Shown: positions 1 through 12,119 of the stretch, piece after piece
Numbering within the stretch: position 1 is the stretch's first letter
How the letters are laid out: every line of letters starts with the position of its first letter
NCBI GenBank assembly: GCA_020091685.1
Contig: CM034595.1
Span: forward strand, 14,684,525 to 14,748,524
Reading direction: 5' to 3'
DNA from: Lutjanus erythropterus
Lineage: Eukaryota > Chordata > Actinopteri > Lutjaniformes > Lutjanidae
Length of the DNA: 64,000 bases
The notes under the pieces: model-generated
What the model saw: only the letters and a program-made list of their open reading frames with translations
What the model was told of the DNA's origin: nothing
Database searches by the model: none
Translations under genes and position numbers: made by a program

Positions 1-172
1 CTGTGAAAGAGGACCTGTGCCCTCTGTAAATAAAATCAACTATGACAAAAACACAATGATTTCTATTTTCTGGTGATTGTACTCTAATGAAAATATACTT
101 GTGAATATTTCCTTCCATTTCTGTGATATTCTGCCCATAAATCCCCCTAAATCTCACATGCTGGACCTTTAA
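1..172 (-). repeat. MITE-like repeat, family A, partial copy cut by window edge
   Basis: Read on the minus strand from 172, the stretch begins TTTAAAGGTCCAGCATG and continues into AGATTTAGGGGGAT, the same head seen at 32607, 46751 and 62401. This is a common non-autonomous element type in percomorph fish. The other end lies outside the window. Confidence 0.7.
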
Positions 173-182
173 AGAAAGATTC

Positions 183-372
183 TGGGGTGCCCCTGAGGCT
201 GATCGGTGGACCGTGCACCCCATGTGCCACGGCTATCAGTCCTCTGCAGCGGACACCGGTTCGACTCCCACCTGCGGCCCATTCGCTATCATTCCCCTCT
301 CCCTCTGTCCCCTTTCCTGTCATATGTTCAGCTGTCCTATAGAATAAAGGCAAAAAATGTCAAAAAAAATAC
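183..372 (+). repeat. tRNA-derived SINE, copy 1
   Basis: A B-box-like GGTTCGACTCC lies at 258-268. It is followed by a pyrimidine-rich body with CCTTTCCTGTCATAT, then AATAAAGGCAAAAAATG and an A-rich tail. The same order of parts recurs at 44274-44472, so this is a dispersed SINE. The A-box half is degenerate, so no functional tRNA is expected. Confidence 0.75.
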
Positions 373-1128
373 TCTTGAAAAAAGGAATGATTCCTCAACA
401 CTGTAGCTGCTGAGTAAAGTAAATTAATGTAGCTGAAAAAGAACATCTATTTAATTAACCAAAGGGCCTTTTTTTTTAGCTACTTACATTCTTAATTGAG
501 CCAAAAACACCCACTAAACACTTCAGTAACTCTTCTTCTGTATGTTATTTGGTGCTGAGTTTATTTTCCGAGGAATACTTACATTAAAAACATTATCTCA
601 ACCACAAGATGGATTCTCTAGACAAGTGGTTAATAAGCTGTCTCCCACCCATAATCACTGTTTGTTTTGTTACTCTGGGGACAAATATGTAACATTTTTC
701 TTGAGTTGCTGAGTCTTTGAAGACCAGACTCAACTCTATGTGAATTTGATAATTTTTGGAGCCATAATTGTCTGGACTGTAAAATATCTGATTGATATTT
801 AATTTAATTACTGTTAGAGTGGTTACCTTAAATGCAATCCTTTAGTTTGGAAACCCCAAATATCTAAAGATATCCTCCAAACTTTGGGTTGGTACAGAGG
901 GGGAGTAATCAGATTTGGATGGAGTCCAGTCCCACCCTGGCAGCTCTCTGGCTACGCCCCTCCATGTCGTCCGCATGGAACAAGCTCAGTCCAGGACTTT
1001 CCTGCAATCCCAGCCCCAATCCTAACCTTAACCCAAACCCTATAATTAGTTTTTCTGGAAAGAAAATGCTCCTCACGAGTCATTTTCTGGTAATTGACTG
1101 CAAGCAGAGTTTAAATGGTCACAGACTC
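373..1128. other. Intergenic DNA, no gene seen
   Basis: AT-rich DNA with no recognisable exon. Around 1005-1040 there is a short run of CCTAACCTTAACCC-like sequence. Open frames here show no domain or codon pattern that suggests a protein. Confidence 0.6.
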
Positions 1129-1162
1129 ATACACACACACACATTCACATATGCACAGCCTG

Positions 1163-1226
<64 letters not shown>
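1129..1226 (+). repeat. (CA)n microsatellite
   Basis: Interrupted CA at 1129-1166, then a pure (CA)30 run at 1167-1226. Histidine/threonine-rich open frames across it are products of the repeat. Confidence 0.97.
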
Positions 1227-1234
<8 letters not shown>

Positions 1235-1736
1235 TACTCATATACACAGTGGTCATGCAGCTGCGGCGTGTGTGATAATGAGACAATCTTTGGAGGGACT
1301 CATCTGGACTGCGTTATATCATCTCCCTGGAAAGGATCCACAGCTCTAAAATAAGAGTGTTTGCTCCCTCCAGTCAGCTGCAGCATGATGTCATCCAATA
1401 TAATTCCTACAATCAAGGAAAAAAAAGATATTTGATGACATGTGAATGTGCAAAGAACAGTGGTTTCCTTAAATATGGAGATTCTTGTGGTGCAGACTAA
1501 TTCGGAGCTCTGTCTGCAGCTAATGTTTGTCTACACAGAGATTGGCCATAAACAGAGAAACTTGTTGCCTAAGCCCTTGCACCTGTCTCTGATTTTCTCA
1601 AGTGGATCAACAGCTTAAAATTGGAGAAAATGTTTTTTTTTATATATGCAAAACACATTGATTATCAATTTGTTTACCAGCTCCTGTTGCTCTACCAATC
1701 CTAATACACAGACAGAGCCAACAATTTATTAAAAAC

Positions 1737-2221
1737 TTAAAGGGACAGTTCAGATTATTTGGTGTGGGGTTGTTTGAGGTACTTATTGATGGTTAGTTAG
1801 TGTTATTGTGTCTCTGTGGCATTTTAAAAGGATAGTTCAATTTCACAAAAGTCACACAAAATCATGAAAAAGATACCTGATCAAGGCAGTGGAGACCAGC
1901 AACTCCTGTAGAGTTGGCTTTGAGAGCTATATTTGGCTGATATAATGTCAGTTTCTCATCAGAAAAGCTGTCTAACGGCAAATTAAATAATTGAAAATAT
2001 TATAATCATAGCACACACTTCAGTGATTTTACTTAAGTGGCTAAAATACTGTTAATTTATGATCCAGTACACAACAATATATTGCTTAGCTTCTGTGCTG
2101 GTACTCCCTTCTGCTTCTCCAAATCTGGGGTGTACTGACCGGTATCTACTGTAGCCAATACACTGACTATTGATCAGTATCTCATGCAACCTCACATGAA
2201 ATATTCTGAACTATCCTTTTT
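1737..2221. mobile_element. Fold-back composite element, family B, shortened left arm
   Basis: The left end TTAAAGGGACAGTTCAG (from 1737) starts a forward partial copy of about 60 bp. A near-complete inverted copy follows, from TTTTAAAAGGATAGTTC at 1822 to GAACTATCCTTTTTA at about 2221. The junction between copies matches the one in the larger element at 20496-21325, so the two share architecture. The short outer ends resemble terminal inverted repeats. Confidence 0.7.
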
Positions 2222-2703
2222 ATATACATGAAAAAATGTACCTCGGTCTGGTATTTCATAGGCTCTTCCAGGTGTTCCACTTTTCTAATGAGTTTCACTG
2301 AGCTACTGACTTCATAGCACTCACTAGGTGTCCCCCCCTGCTGTGGCTTGTATTACTAACTCCACATCTGGACGGGGCAGTTTTACAGTACATTTACAGT
2401 TTTACAGTAGAACCATATGCAGACAAAATACTCATAATTGTGCACACTAGGAAAGAGACATTCACGTTCATTTCAGTATCTCTGCCAGTTATCAGTCATA
2501 TTGTTTCTATTGTCTGATTATGAAACTGCTGGTTTATAGGTTTGAAAGTTAGAGTAATGAGGTTCCTGTATCATTTTTTTCTGGCTGAGAGGATGTGAAT
2601 CTATATGAATGTGAGCGTGACCGTGTCACTCTCGCCTTAAAAGAGCCTCAGATTGGCCCGGGTCTGGTCTGTTTCCCGAGCAATAGCTTTATTAAAGACT
2701 GCA

Positions 2704-2705
<2 letters not shown>

Positions 2706-2757
<52 letters not shown>
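2706..2757 (+). repeat. (TG)26 microsatellite
   Basis: Uninterrupted TG dinucleotides over 52 bp. A short CA-rich patch follows at 2840-2860. Confidence 0.97.
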
Positions 2758-2758
<1 letters not shown>

Positions 2759-3734
2759 ATGTGTGGTTTACTGGCTGACTGTGGTGGTTCTCAGGGGACA
2801 GCCCTCTCCAGCTGCTGCTTTACAAGACTGTAACATCAAACACACACATACACACACACACTTAACACAAAGGGTTGACTTCACACATCTTTCACTTCAA
2901 CCCTCAGTCAGCCTCCTTTAACAAGTTCATCAAATGAACTCCTCACTTCTTCCATTCTCGACATACCGCTGATCTTTACTCTCACGCCTCCTGTGGTGTC
3001 TCTCCTTTCTTGCAAAATACAATAAAATGTATGAACAGCACAAAAATGTTTGATTAAATGTAAAATATACTGTATATCTAATGCAATGTTATGTGATTGG
3101 ATAAAAAAAAGCCAGTATCAGCTCAACAGGTGTTACTCTGTGTGTGACACTGACCTTTGACCTACTGGAGGACAAGCAAAATGCATCTCTTTAACACCCC
3201 TACTCCCCAATAATTGGAGTGATACTTTTAAAGACGGATTGTTTTTCACTCTTCAAAGTCTGCTCTGTCAAAGTCTCTTCACTGCTGCACCACAGTAGTA
3301 CAGTCATAAAATGCAGTATGAAGTTTGAAATGTTTGGACTTGACCTGAACATAAAACTGCTTTTGCCGTTTAATATTTATTTGTCTTACACCGCCACTTC
3401 AGCGATCCCAAAGTAAAAATTTTGGACATTTAAAAAGAAAGTCAGAAAACCAGTGTACTGAAAATCACTTCAGTCACTTTTACTGTTCAGTGTTACTTTA
3501 ACGTTAAATACAGTTACAACTGTACTTGGTCAGCAAATAACACCACCACTATATATCTATACATATGGTCAAATTGAAAAGCCCATATATGCTACAAGTG
3601 GAGCCTTTAAGGTTTCACCTGATATTTGTCACCTCTGCTGGTTGCCTCGCAACCTCAAGGAAACGACAAGATTTGAGGAAATCACTGCTGTGAAGAAAGA
3701 ACCAAGAACAAAGAAACAGTCTGGCACAGAATCC

Positions 3735-4005
3735 TTAAACTGAAGTTTTTGTACAGATTAAACAAAAGAAAACAAGCTAACTTGTTAATTTGTGAGCTTT
3801 AGAGGTGCTTATAGGCTGATTTTGTAACCTTTGGGCAGAGCCAGGCTAGCTGTTTCCTGTCATGACCAGTCTTTATACTGAGCTAAGTTAGTAGTGCTAG
3901 GTTCATATTTAGTGTACAACCCTGAAAGATGTATTAATCTTCTCTGATTCTGACTCTTGGGAAGAAAGAGAATAAGTATATATCTCAAAATACCAAGCCT
4001 CAGTT
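3735..4005 (+). repeat. Dispersed teleost repeat, family C
   Basis: Contains GAGCCAGGCTAGCTGTTTCC near 3838 and later GAAGAAAGAGAATAAG. These are landmarks of a short interspersed element often seen in percomorph introns. Only one copy is seen in the window and its exact ends are not defined. Confidence 0.55.
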
Positions 4006-4486
4006 CATCACCTCTGTGGATGAGGATGTTGAATTATTTAACAGGTGGAAACAAGTTGTTATTTTACAGGTCACAAGTGAGCACTAAGCAGGATTTCAAC
4101 ATTTATTTCTTCTTGAAAACTGGTTGATATTCAGTCAACCTCTTTTCAACCAGCTAAAATGCAGTTACAACATCAACGTCACACAAAACAAATATTTGTT
4201 TAATCATTTGCAATATATTTTTTTTCATCTTTAAGCTGAGAAAGTAACTTGGAGGTAATGAGGGTCCAAAGTGACAATAAGCTATTATTTGCACATTGTA
4301 GGGGATGAAAAATGTCACAGGTGTAAATCTCAGTGAAATACTGTCTAAACATGAACATTCAATTAACGTGTTCAAGTTGTCAGGGAAAAAACCTGTTTGG
4401 ACCAATTCTGAATGTCTTTTCACCGGTGACCAGCGTCATTTCTAAACATCTTTTGAACTGAAAAATGCTCACTGGGAGGTATCAAG

Positions 4487-4740
4487 TCTTTGCACTCAAG
4501 TCCCAAGTCAAGTCCCAAGTTAAGTCCTAAACTTTGAGTTTTGTAATGCGCTAATCACAAAATATAATACTGCGTTTTGTGTACTGCAGTTCGTATTTTG
4601 TTGACCACTGTGGCACACTTTTTAAATAATGCATTTTTTCCATGTTTTAAAGTCCAAGTCAAGTTTTTGGATTTAGTCAAGTTGAATCTAAAGTCATCAA
4701 ATTTGTGACTGAGTCCAAGTCATGTAACTCCACAACTCTG
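4487..4740 (+). repeat. Dispersed repeat, family D (AAGTCCAAGTC type)
   Basis: Rich in degenerate AAGTCCCAAGTCAAGTC at the left end and GAGTCCAAGTCATGTAACTC at the right end. The related text GACTTGAGTCCAAGCCGTG recurs at 30985-31045. It looks like a non-autonomous DNA element, class not determined. Confidence 0.6.
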
Positions 4741-7700
4741 ACATTTATGGCACCATAATTGGAACTGAATTGAAACCATTTCTCAATAACATTGCTTTAT
4801 CAAAAGCAATTACAGCGATTATGGGCACCCAAATGGTGGGCAGTGGCACTGGTCTCTTTCTCAATGCCAGCTGTAGGAACTACTTGTTGTTTTCCAACTT
4901 GGTGGTAAGTTTCAGCCAGTGGGCTCTTTACCACCTCCTACCCCTGTCTGTCTGTCACTCTCCGCTCCCCCTTTTTTGCTTCCCCCTCTTTCTCTCTCTC
5001 TTAGTGATGTGAGCTCCCTGGCATCTGAGGCAGCCAGTCATTACACCATGGAACGTAGTGGAGCCAACCAGAGCCTTAAGGCTTTGGAAAACCATAGTGT
5101 GAACCATTTTATTTATTGTTACTTTTCAGATGATGTCCATTTATCATGACTGACCCTGTTAACTTAACTTCTTTGTCCCTCAAGTTGTCCAGGTTGTTCT
5201 TTTAAAGATAGACTCGGTGAACTGTAAGTAAGTTTTGTTTTGAGTTGTTTTGCATTTATCTTGATTCACTCACACTGCCCACATGCTGCATTCAAGTGTA
5301 GCTCTGGAAATAATTGCAGTCAGGGTACAACAGAGCAGGACAGGCTGTCTAAGCTCATATAACCAGTTGGGGAAAACACATTGCCCAGAAAAAAAAAATC
5401 ACGAGTGGTAGGCAGAGCCAGTGGCAGATGGAGGGAAGAAGAAAAAGCGGGTGAGAAAGCAATGGGGAGAGTTTAAGAGAAAGTTAAAAATACAGAGAGG
5501 TGAGCTGGTGAGTGAGTAAGGTGGTCAAACTCGTTCCCGCCACCTCATTAGTGGCGATGACATCACAGCTGATTTCTCTTTTAGACTGCTACTACCGCTC
5601 CACTGCTCGTCTGTTACAGGAGAGGCAGAGCTGCTACCGGCCAGAGTCTTTAACGGCAGGCAGAGTCTGGGGAGCTGCTTTTATGTCGTCAATAACTCAG
5701 ACTGAGTAAAAAGGAGGCTGGATCCGCTCTGATTGGAGAAGCCTTTTTGGAGCCGAGTAATCACAGTTGAGATTTTTTAATATCAGTTACTCCACATCAT
5801 GAATGGACTGCAGGCCAGCTGCAGCTGTATTGAACTGATTTAGCTGCAATAAAGCCTTTAACAGTTTCCCTTGACGATATGGCTCACATTAATGTCTATA
5901 GAGAGCTTTCAAAATTGTTTATACTGCAACAAAGAAAATATCTCACAGGTGACCAGCAGTGCTTCCAAACTGGCTCTCAGTCTCCCTGTACCTTTGTTAA
6001 ATGTTTCTGAGTCCACCATTCATTCAACACAAAACAGAGGCCTATTGGTCATGACCAGAGAGTTTCAAATGCAGCTCAGGGTCATTGTCTCCAGAAAACT
6101 GAATGGTGTTTTGATTTTTTTTTTCTTTTTTATCCACTGACATGAACCAGACCTTTCACCTACACTGGAATAAAATGCTGACGGTAACAGAGTGTGGAAA
6201 GTGGTTTGGCTATGTAATACATTTGGCACATAATTAACTTGTCCTGTTGGTGGCGACAGTGGATGTATTGATGAACGTCTCCTCACTATTCTTAAGTTGT
6301 TGCAGCACAATCTGAATTCAAGGTCGTCACCCTTCTTTAAGCAGCCAAATGCTCGATCTGGATCTTCAGCCACAATGTTGCCTGTAGAGGCAGACAGTGA
6401 CACTTCCATTTCCTCCACAGTAGGGTGTTGCCAACTCGGCACCTAAAGCCGCTCTCTAATTGGTAAATCTGTTTTCACTGATTGTAAGTCAGTTCTGATT
6501 GTGGACAAATCATCCCCCAGTGTTGTTCAGAATTCGATTTTGAAAATGTTAATCAAAGGTTAATTTCGAGCTACAAGGCTTCTGTGTTGATAGCTTAGAG
6601 TCGAGGTAAAGCCATCTTTGCTACCTGGGAGGTTTCTGGGCTTCAGCCTGTTTGGCAGTGGGATTCAGCCCGCAGCCAATACTGCACCCAGATTTTGAGG
6701 TCAGGAATCTTTGAAAACATAGTGACCAACAGTTACATTACATTCTCTGTCTCTTTCCTCTGCTCTCTGTCTGTGAGAGCAGCAGAAAGACAGATATACA
6801 CTCATACACACGCACAGGCAGAGGCACTGAGGATCACTGAGGTGCTGTGCAGATATGTGGGCGTGTGTTTATTTGGTCTTCAGGATGTAACCGCTGTGAA
6901 ACAACTGTGAAATAACATTTTATTTCTCTGATTCACTGTTTGGTTCTCATTGACGGCACTTGGTCTTTTAATTCACTCTCTATGTCTGTCTCCCTCTTAT
7001 GTTCATTCAGCTGGGGAGGACTGACTAACTTTGAATGGTGCATTTGCAAACGATCCTGATCAGTGTGACTGATCAGCCTTGTCTGTTTATTCAAATATCT
7101 AATAACCAAAAGTGATGCCAGTAAAACATTTAATTATATCATCATTAACAATTACATTTGTACTTAAAAGAAGACAAACTCCAGACTGTCCCAAAGTTAC
7201 ATTTAAAAATATATTGAGTGTAAAAATGCTCAGCAAATTGTTTCTCTGGCACATTCAAACAAGAGAGAAGAGAAAAACAGACTGGTGATCAACCAAGTTA
7301 GGTGTGTGTTCACTGTGAGTGTGCTGCTAATTTAAATCCCCAGACAAACAGCGACTGAGTAACACTTTCCTGACTCTTGATATGCACTGGGGGTGTGAGA
7401 AGGACTTGAGCAGCACACTTCACCCTCAGTTGCCCCAATGGAGCAGATCAGTGGCCAGTAGCTAAAATACTCAGTGTAGGTGTTAATGAGTGTAATTACA
7501 TTATTCGAAAGCAGAAAGCATCTGCTACAAAAAAAACTCTCAAGCTTAAACTGCAACTCAGCTAAGCTGCAGTAGAAAAGAGGCAAATTAAAAATGAACA
7601 CCAGATAATGGATTGGAAACAGACGTCCACCCCTCAAAGTTCCTTTTATTGCCCCAGTGTGTTCACAAATACTGCATGATTCAATCAAACTAGAAGAGAC

Positions 7701-8089
7701 ACCCTCATGCAGCAGGGCTCAGATGTATGACGACAGCCTTCAGACGCACTCAGACAAACGAGATAAAAGTTGCGCAGTCTTTAATTTCCCAGCATTTGTT
7801 TCATTGTTTTACAGCATTCTGAGGGATGTCGAATCAAACAATAGCTTTTTACTATGTGTTTGAACCCAGTGCACCGCCAGTGTGTTTGTGAGAAACTCTA
7901 TCATAAAACGGGATATGAACGGAAAAAACTGTCTGAAAAAAAAAAAAAAAAGCGAGCGAGCACGGTTTCAACTGATGTCTTCCAGTTGTGTGACCTCTCT
8001 TTCCTTCTCCGTCTTTTTTCTGTCTCCCTGCCTCTCTCGGTTTAATAAGGCCAGCTGTAGAGTCTGGCTCTCTGGGGAAACACAGTAGA
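4741..8089. other. Intergenic DNA, no gene seen
   Basis: Mostly unique, AT-rich sequence. The stretch 5500-5760 is richer in GC and contains a TGACATCACAG motif (CRE-like), but no promoter or exon can be supported. Palindromic CTGATCAG occurs twice within about 25 bp near 7060. An A15 run lies near 7936. Confidence 0.5.
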
Positions 8090-8648
8090 GTGTGGCTGGA
8101 GCTGAGGCTGAATGAGGCTGAAATTGGGGCCGGTGGTGGTGGCGGTGGTGGGGGCGCAAGTTGGGGGGCGAGCACTTCCGACCATTTTCCCCATGCAATA
8201 CACCATGCAGTCTGGAGCGTTGGCAGGCCGCCGCCAGACCTCTCCCCTTCGTCTTCTTTCCCTCCCTCCTTCATTTCCTTCCTTTCCATCCTACTTTTCT
8301 TCCTCTGTCTCTCAACCACTGAGCCTCTCCTCCTTTCCACCTTCTTTTCTTCCTTTTCCTATTCTTCTTCCTGTTGCTTTGGACAGCAGACAGTTACTAT
8401 TTGTAATGACCCTCTCCAGACGTCTGCTCAGTGGCACCATAACAAGTCTAGAAACCCCTCTCCCCTTCCTTCTATCACTTTCAGCGCAGGCTGGAAACGA
8501 CCGTCCAAGGACTACGATAAATAGCTCTGCTCCTTGGAGTCTCTTCCCCTCTAGACGCCTGCTCTGTGGTACCGTATCGGGTCCAGACCTGCTTCCGAGT
8601 TTTGACAGGTCCCTGACCCACGCCAGAGCGGTTCAGCTGGGTTGGGAC
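8090..8648. other. G-rich then pyrimidine-rich stretch
   Basis: On the + strand 8126-8167 is guanine-rich with several GGG runs. From about 8228 to 8372 the strand is almost all pyrimidine (CCTTCC/TTCTTCC). Long open frames on both strands follow from this skew; they show no domain. Confidence 0.6.
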
Positions 8649-8672
8649 TGTGTGTGTGTGTGTGTGTGTGTG
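8649..8672 (+). repeat. (TG)12 microsatellite
   Basis: Short pure TG tract followed by a degenerate TG-rich tail to about 8700. A degenerate GCTGCTGCC patch follows at 8865-8897. Confidence 0.9.
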
Positions 8673-9153
8673 AGTGAATATGCGTCTTTGTGTGTGTGAG
8701 GTTGGGCCCAGCTAAGTTGGTGGGTGTTTTTCATCAGACTAATGAATAATACGTCTGAGCTAGGAGAAGAGTATCAAGCGAGAGGAGGAGAGGAGAAGAG
8801 GAGGAGAAAGCAGGGGGGAGGAGAGGGGAGGGGTAATGACTATCAGATGGTGTTCTACTACTGTGCTGCTGCCGCCACTGCTGCTGCTGCTGCTGTGTCC
8901 TTAAAGGAGAACACCACTCAATTCAAAAATTCACATATGTGACTATTGTTTGCTGGAAATGTACAACAATCACTGTGAAAAGAAACAAACCTCCCAAAGC
9001 AGAAAGAGAGATTTGAGAATCTAACTTGTAAATGTCAATCAAAACTTGGCACAAGTGACCGCGCAGCTACCGGACCAACACACTGAACGTCTACATCTCA
9101 ATGGAGGGATTTACTCTGTGGTGAAACCTTTGTTGGGAAAGTTACTTTAAAGC

Positions 9154-9380
9154 TCCTATAATTGACATTTTATACCATTATCAAATGACAATGTGAAAAC
9201 AATGTGACATTATCACCTGAACCTGCAGCTGCCCTCATCCGTCCAGCATGCAACTTTCAGCCACGGCAGGCAGATGTTTTCAGTGAAAAAGGTCCACCTG
9301 CTGAAAAAGACGAACAGTTAGTGACTACCTGCTAAACACAGTGGAGAGTTTAGCACCTAAATACAGATATTTACCAAAGC
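9154..9380 (+). repeat. Probable dispersed teleost repeat
   Basis: Contains GACGAACAGTTAGTGACTA and GTGGAGAGTTTAGCACCTAA, phrases I recognise from a repeat common in percomorph genomes. No second copy is seen in this window, so the call rests on recognition alone. Confidence 0.4.
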
Positions 9381-9802
9381 CATATTTAGTCAAAAAGGAG
9401 ATAAAAGTTGAAATTACACTCATAAGTTGGCCAGAAAAACAACTCCAAATAAATATAGTGGTTCTCTGCTTTCTAACAGGGTTGCTGTATCAACTCAGAG
9501 GCTCTTCATGCCTATGGTGCACCCACCCAGGTGTTTTCAATTAACATCCCTAATTAAGACCTCCTCTGGTGACTTTGTAGGTGAGCACAGATGGTGCTTG
9601 ATTGACATATTTCTCCAGGTTTCCTATTAGTTTTGCTGCACATGTGAGAGTGGATAAATTCAATTTTGATCATTTTTATTGGTCCATGACACGTGCTGAC
9701 TTCACATAATTCCCATAGCTCCACCCAACGTCAACCTGAGCAGAAATTTAGAGTAATTTACAGTTGTATTAGACCTTTTACACAGTAGCTATGTTATAGG
9801 GT

Positions 9803-9921
9803 AAACACAGGTGTTACCAATGATGCTAATTACTGGGTGCTGCTATTGTGCATGTTGGCTCACTGGAAAGGCACTAAATGGAATGGGACCATAATTACAA
9901 TCACTGGTAACATCTGTGTTT
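9803..9921. mobile_element. 119-bp MITE, family E, copy 1
   Basis: The left end AAACACAGGTGTTACCA (9803-9819) and right end TGGTAACATCTGTGTTT (9905-9921) form a 17-bp inverted repeat with one mismatch. The body GCATGTTGGCTCACTGGAAA is shared with 13278-13448. Confidence 0.75.
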
Positions 9922-10408
9922 ATTCTACAAAATGGCTGCTGTGGCAAGGGACTACTGGCCCAAATATCCACATAAATGAAAACACAAGTGTGAGATGCAG
10001 GGCCTTTAAAGGTGTTATTCTGTCAATATGGCGTTCATGACTTGAAACAGTCAAGTGGTCAAGTCCTGTCCTCACAGTGAAGCTGTGGGGTTCACAAACC
10101 CTCCGACTCTGAATAAAACAAGCTCATTGTAGCCTTTTGACAAGTGACTGAAGTTAGCAAAGCCAGCTAAGAAGACCAACATGTGACAAAAAGATAATGT
10201 TAGTTACTGTGTGTGAAATTGGTATCAGCGTGGAGTGCACTGTTGTCAACGTCCCAACACCAGGTAAGATAGCAAACAAGACGACCCAGAAATGTAGAAT
10301 TTAGGCAATCAAATATATTGTAAAGACTATCTCCCACACACCATGGAAATGGTACTTGTATTGTTAATATGGAAAATTTGTTAGCAAGGGTGTTGTTTTG
10401 GTTTTAAC

Positions 10409-10741
10409 TAGGGGTGTCCCGATCAGATATTGATATCGGTCCGATATCAGCCAAAAAACGAGTATCGGATTTTATTGGACTGCATCTAAAATCTCCGATA
10501 TAAGCGCTCCGATAATCAGTCCATTTTTCCGCTCCAGCACTTCTATCCATAGGTGACTCTGGTTGCTGACTATTGTTCTCTGTTTGAGTAACATCACTTG
10601 ATCAAGCCTTTTCTAACATTCCACACTACAAAATAAGTAATAAAAGTATGTATGATTCGTGCTGATATCGTATCGGATCGACTCAAGGCTGCAATACTGG
10701 TATCTTATCAGAAGTGAAAAAGTTGTATCGGGACATCCCTA
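10409..10741. mobile_element. hAT-type non-autonomous element (TAGGGRTGTCCCGAT ends)
   Basis: The left end TAGGGGTGTCCCGAT and right end ATCGGGACATCCCTA form imperfect terminal inverted repeats. The flanks GTTTTAAC (10401-10408) and GTTATAAC (10742-10749) match at 7 of 8 bases, which fits the 8-bp target duplication of hAT transposons. The 333-bp body is non-coding. Confidence 0.85.
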
Positions 10742-11659
10742 GTTATAACTTAGCGAGGATCATGTTTTATCTGACGTGTAATGGACATTTCTGTGTTTGC
10801 TTGCAATTTAATTTTCAAGTAAATGTTTGCACAAATATAGACAGAGCTGGCACTACTAAAAAAATGTTTACTTGATTCAATATGATTTACTGAGGGCCTA
10901 TATAAATATCCTGAAACAGAACTTGCAGACTAATCATGTCACCAAGTTGTGGCTGATTTGCTCATATATTTGTGTATAAAATAATGATATAAACAATAAT
11001 AACTGAAATCCAGATCCAAAAAAGAGAGAAACACATATTGTTCAGTAAATATTAATCCTACACATTGCAGGACTGATTTCAGAGCAGCTGAGCATTACTG
11101 ACACTTTGGCTCCTCTTGAAAAGGACCTGGTGTCCCTATTTGTTTGTTGGGGGCATTTTTTCCTAGTAATAAAGTTACTAAAATGCTGTGTCTGTGTGAT
11201 GATTACAAAATGGCCAACACCTTATGGCTGAAATGTATATATATCAGTTGACCGGTGTTATAGCCAGCAAAGATATTATTAATTCACCAATTGTTTAAAT
11301 ATTTTGTAATGCAACCTTTAAAGAACATTTAACAAGGGCTGAATGAAAATGCAGTCAGTATCCTCAACAGCATCAACACTCACCCACTGCAAGAAGAAGT
11401 ACAGCCTGTGCCTGTGTAGCTTCTTAATGTACAATATCTACATGTTGCATTGTAAATGTATTCTACATTAATATAATTTTAATAGTTTATCAAATAACCT
11501 GTAACTGACAACCTAGTCTCTCTATGTGAGGCACATTCAAAATGATTATGTAAAATCCGGGGTTCTGTGTTGTGGGTCAACACTTTATGTAGTTTTATGT
11601 AAATGTCACCATTACTGTGTTGTAATGTAGCTATTTCCTTTTCATATAACATTCCTCTG

Positions 11660-11870
11660 GTAAATGCAGCCACGTGTGATTATGAAAAGACTTGGAGTCT
11701 ACATTATACCAGTCAAATGTTTTCTGGCCTGCGGGCAACAATTCAGAGAGAAATGGATACTGTGTTAGACCAGCCACACACTCGTGGGGGATGCAAATCA
11801 GAGGAAGATCATGCTAATGCATGTAATGACGGGCCACAGTGAGTGTAGCTGGTTTGGAAATACAGTGGAG
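11660..11870. promoter_or_regulatory. Candidate upstream regulatory element with octamer motif
   Basis: Unique, non-repetitive stretch with a perfect POU octamer ATGCAAAT at 11791-11798 and ATGCTAATGCAT just after it (11811-11822). It lies about 6 kb upstream of the scx promoter. Conservation cannot be tested here, so this is inference. Confidence 0.25.
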
Positions 11871-12119
11871 TCTACTGGGCAGTCAAAAACAGACATGCAG
11901 TCAGTTTAAACACAGTCTGACAGGTACTTGGGTGTGGATCTTCCTGCTCTTGCCATTTTTGACAATTAAATATTGTCAGTATACCATATATCATAATATA
12001 TAACATATTTGTTATACTTTCCCAAACAATCTGAACAAAAAGTAGCACAAAACAAATCAACTCAGCAATGATTTGGTCTTTTGACTCTTTACACTCTGAA
12101 GCTGAACATCATCACAGAA

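Noticed and set aside
5500..5760. Possible promoter or exon with a CRE-like site and an acceptor-like TTTCTCTTTTAG
   Set aside because: No partner exon, no TATA or CpG-island character, and no recognisable protein.
8112..8699. 195-codon open frame on the + strand
   Set aside because: Created by G-rich and pyrimidine-rich skew; overlapping frames on the other strand are equally open and no domain is seen.
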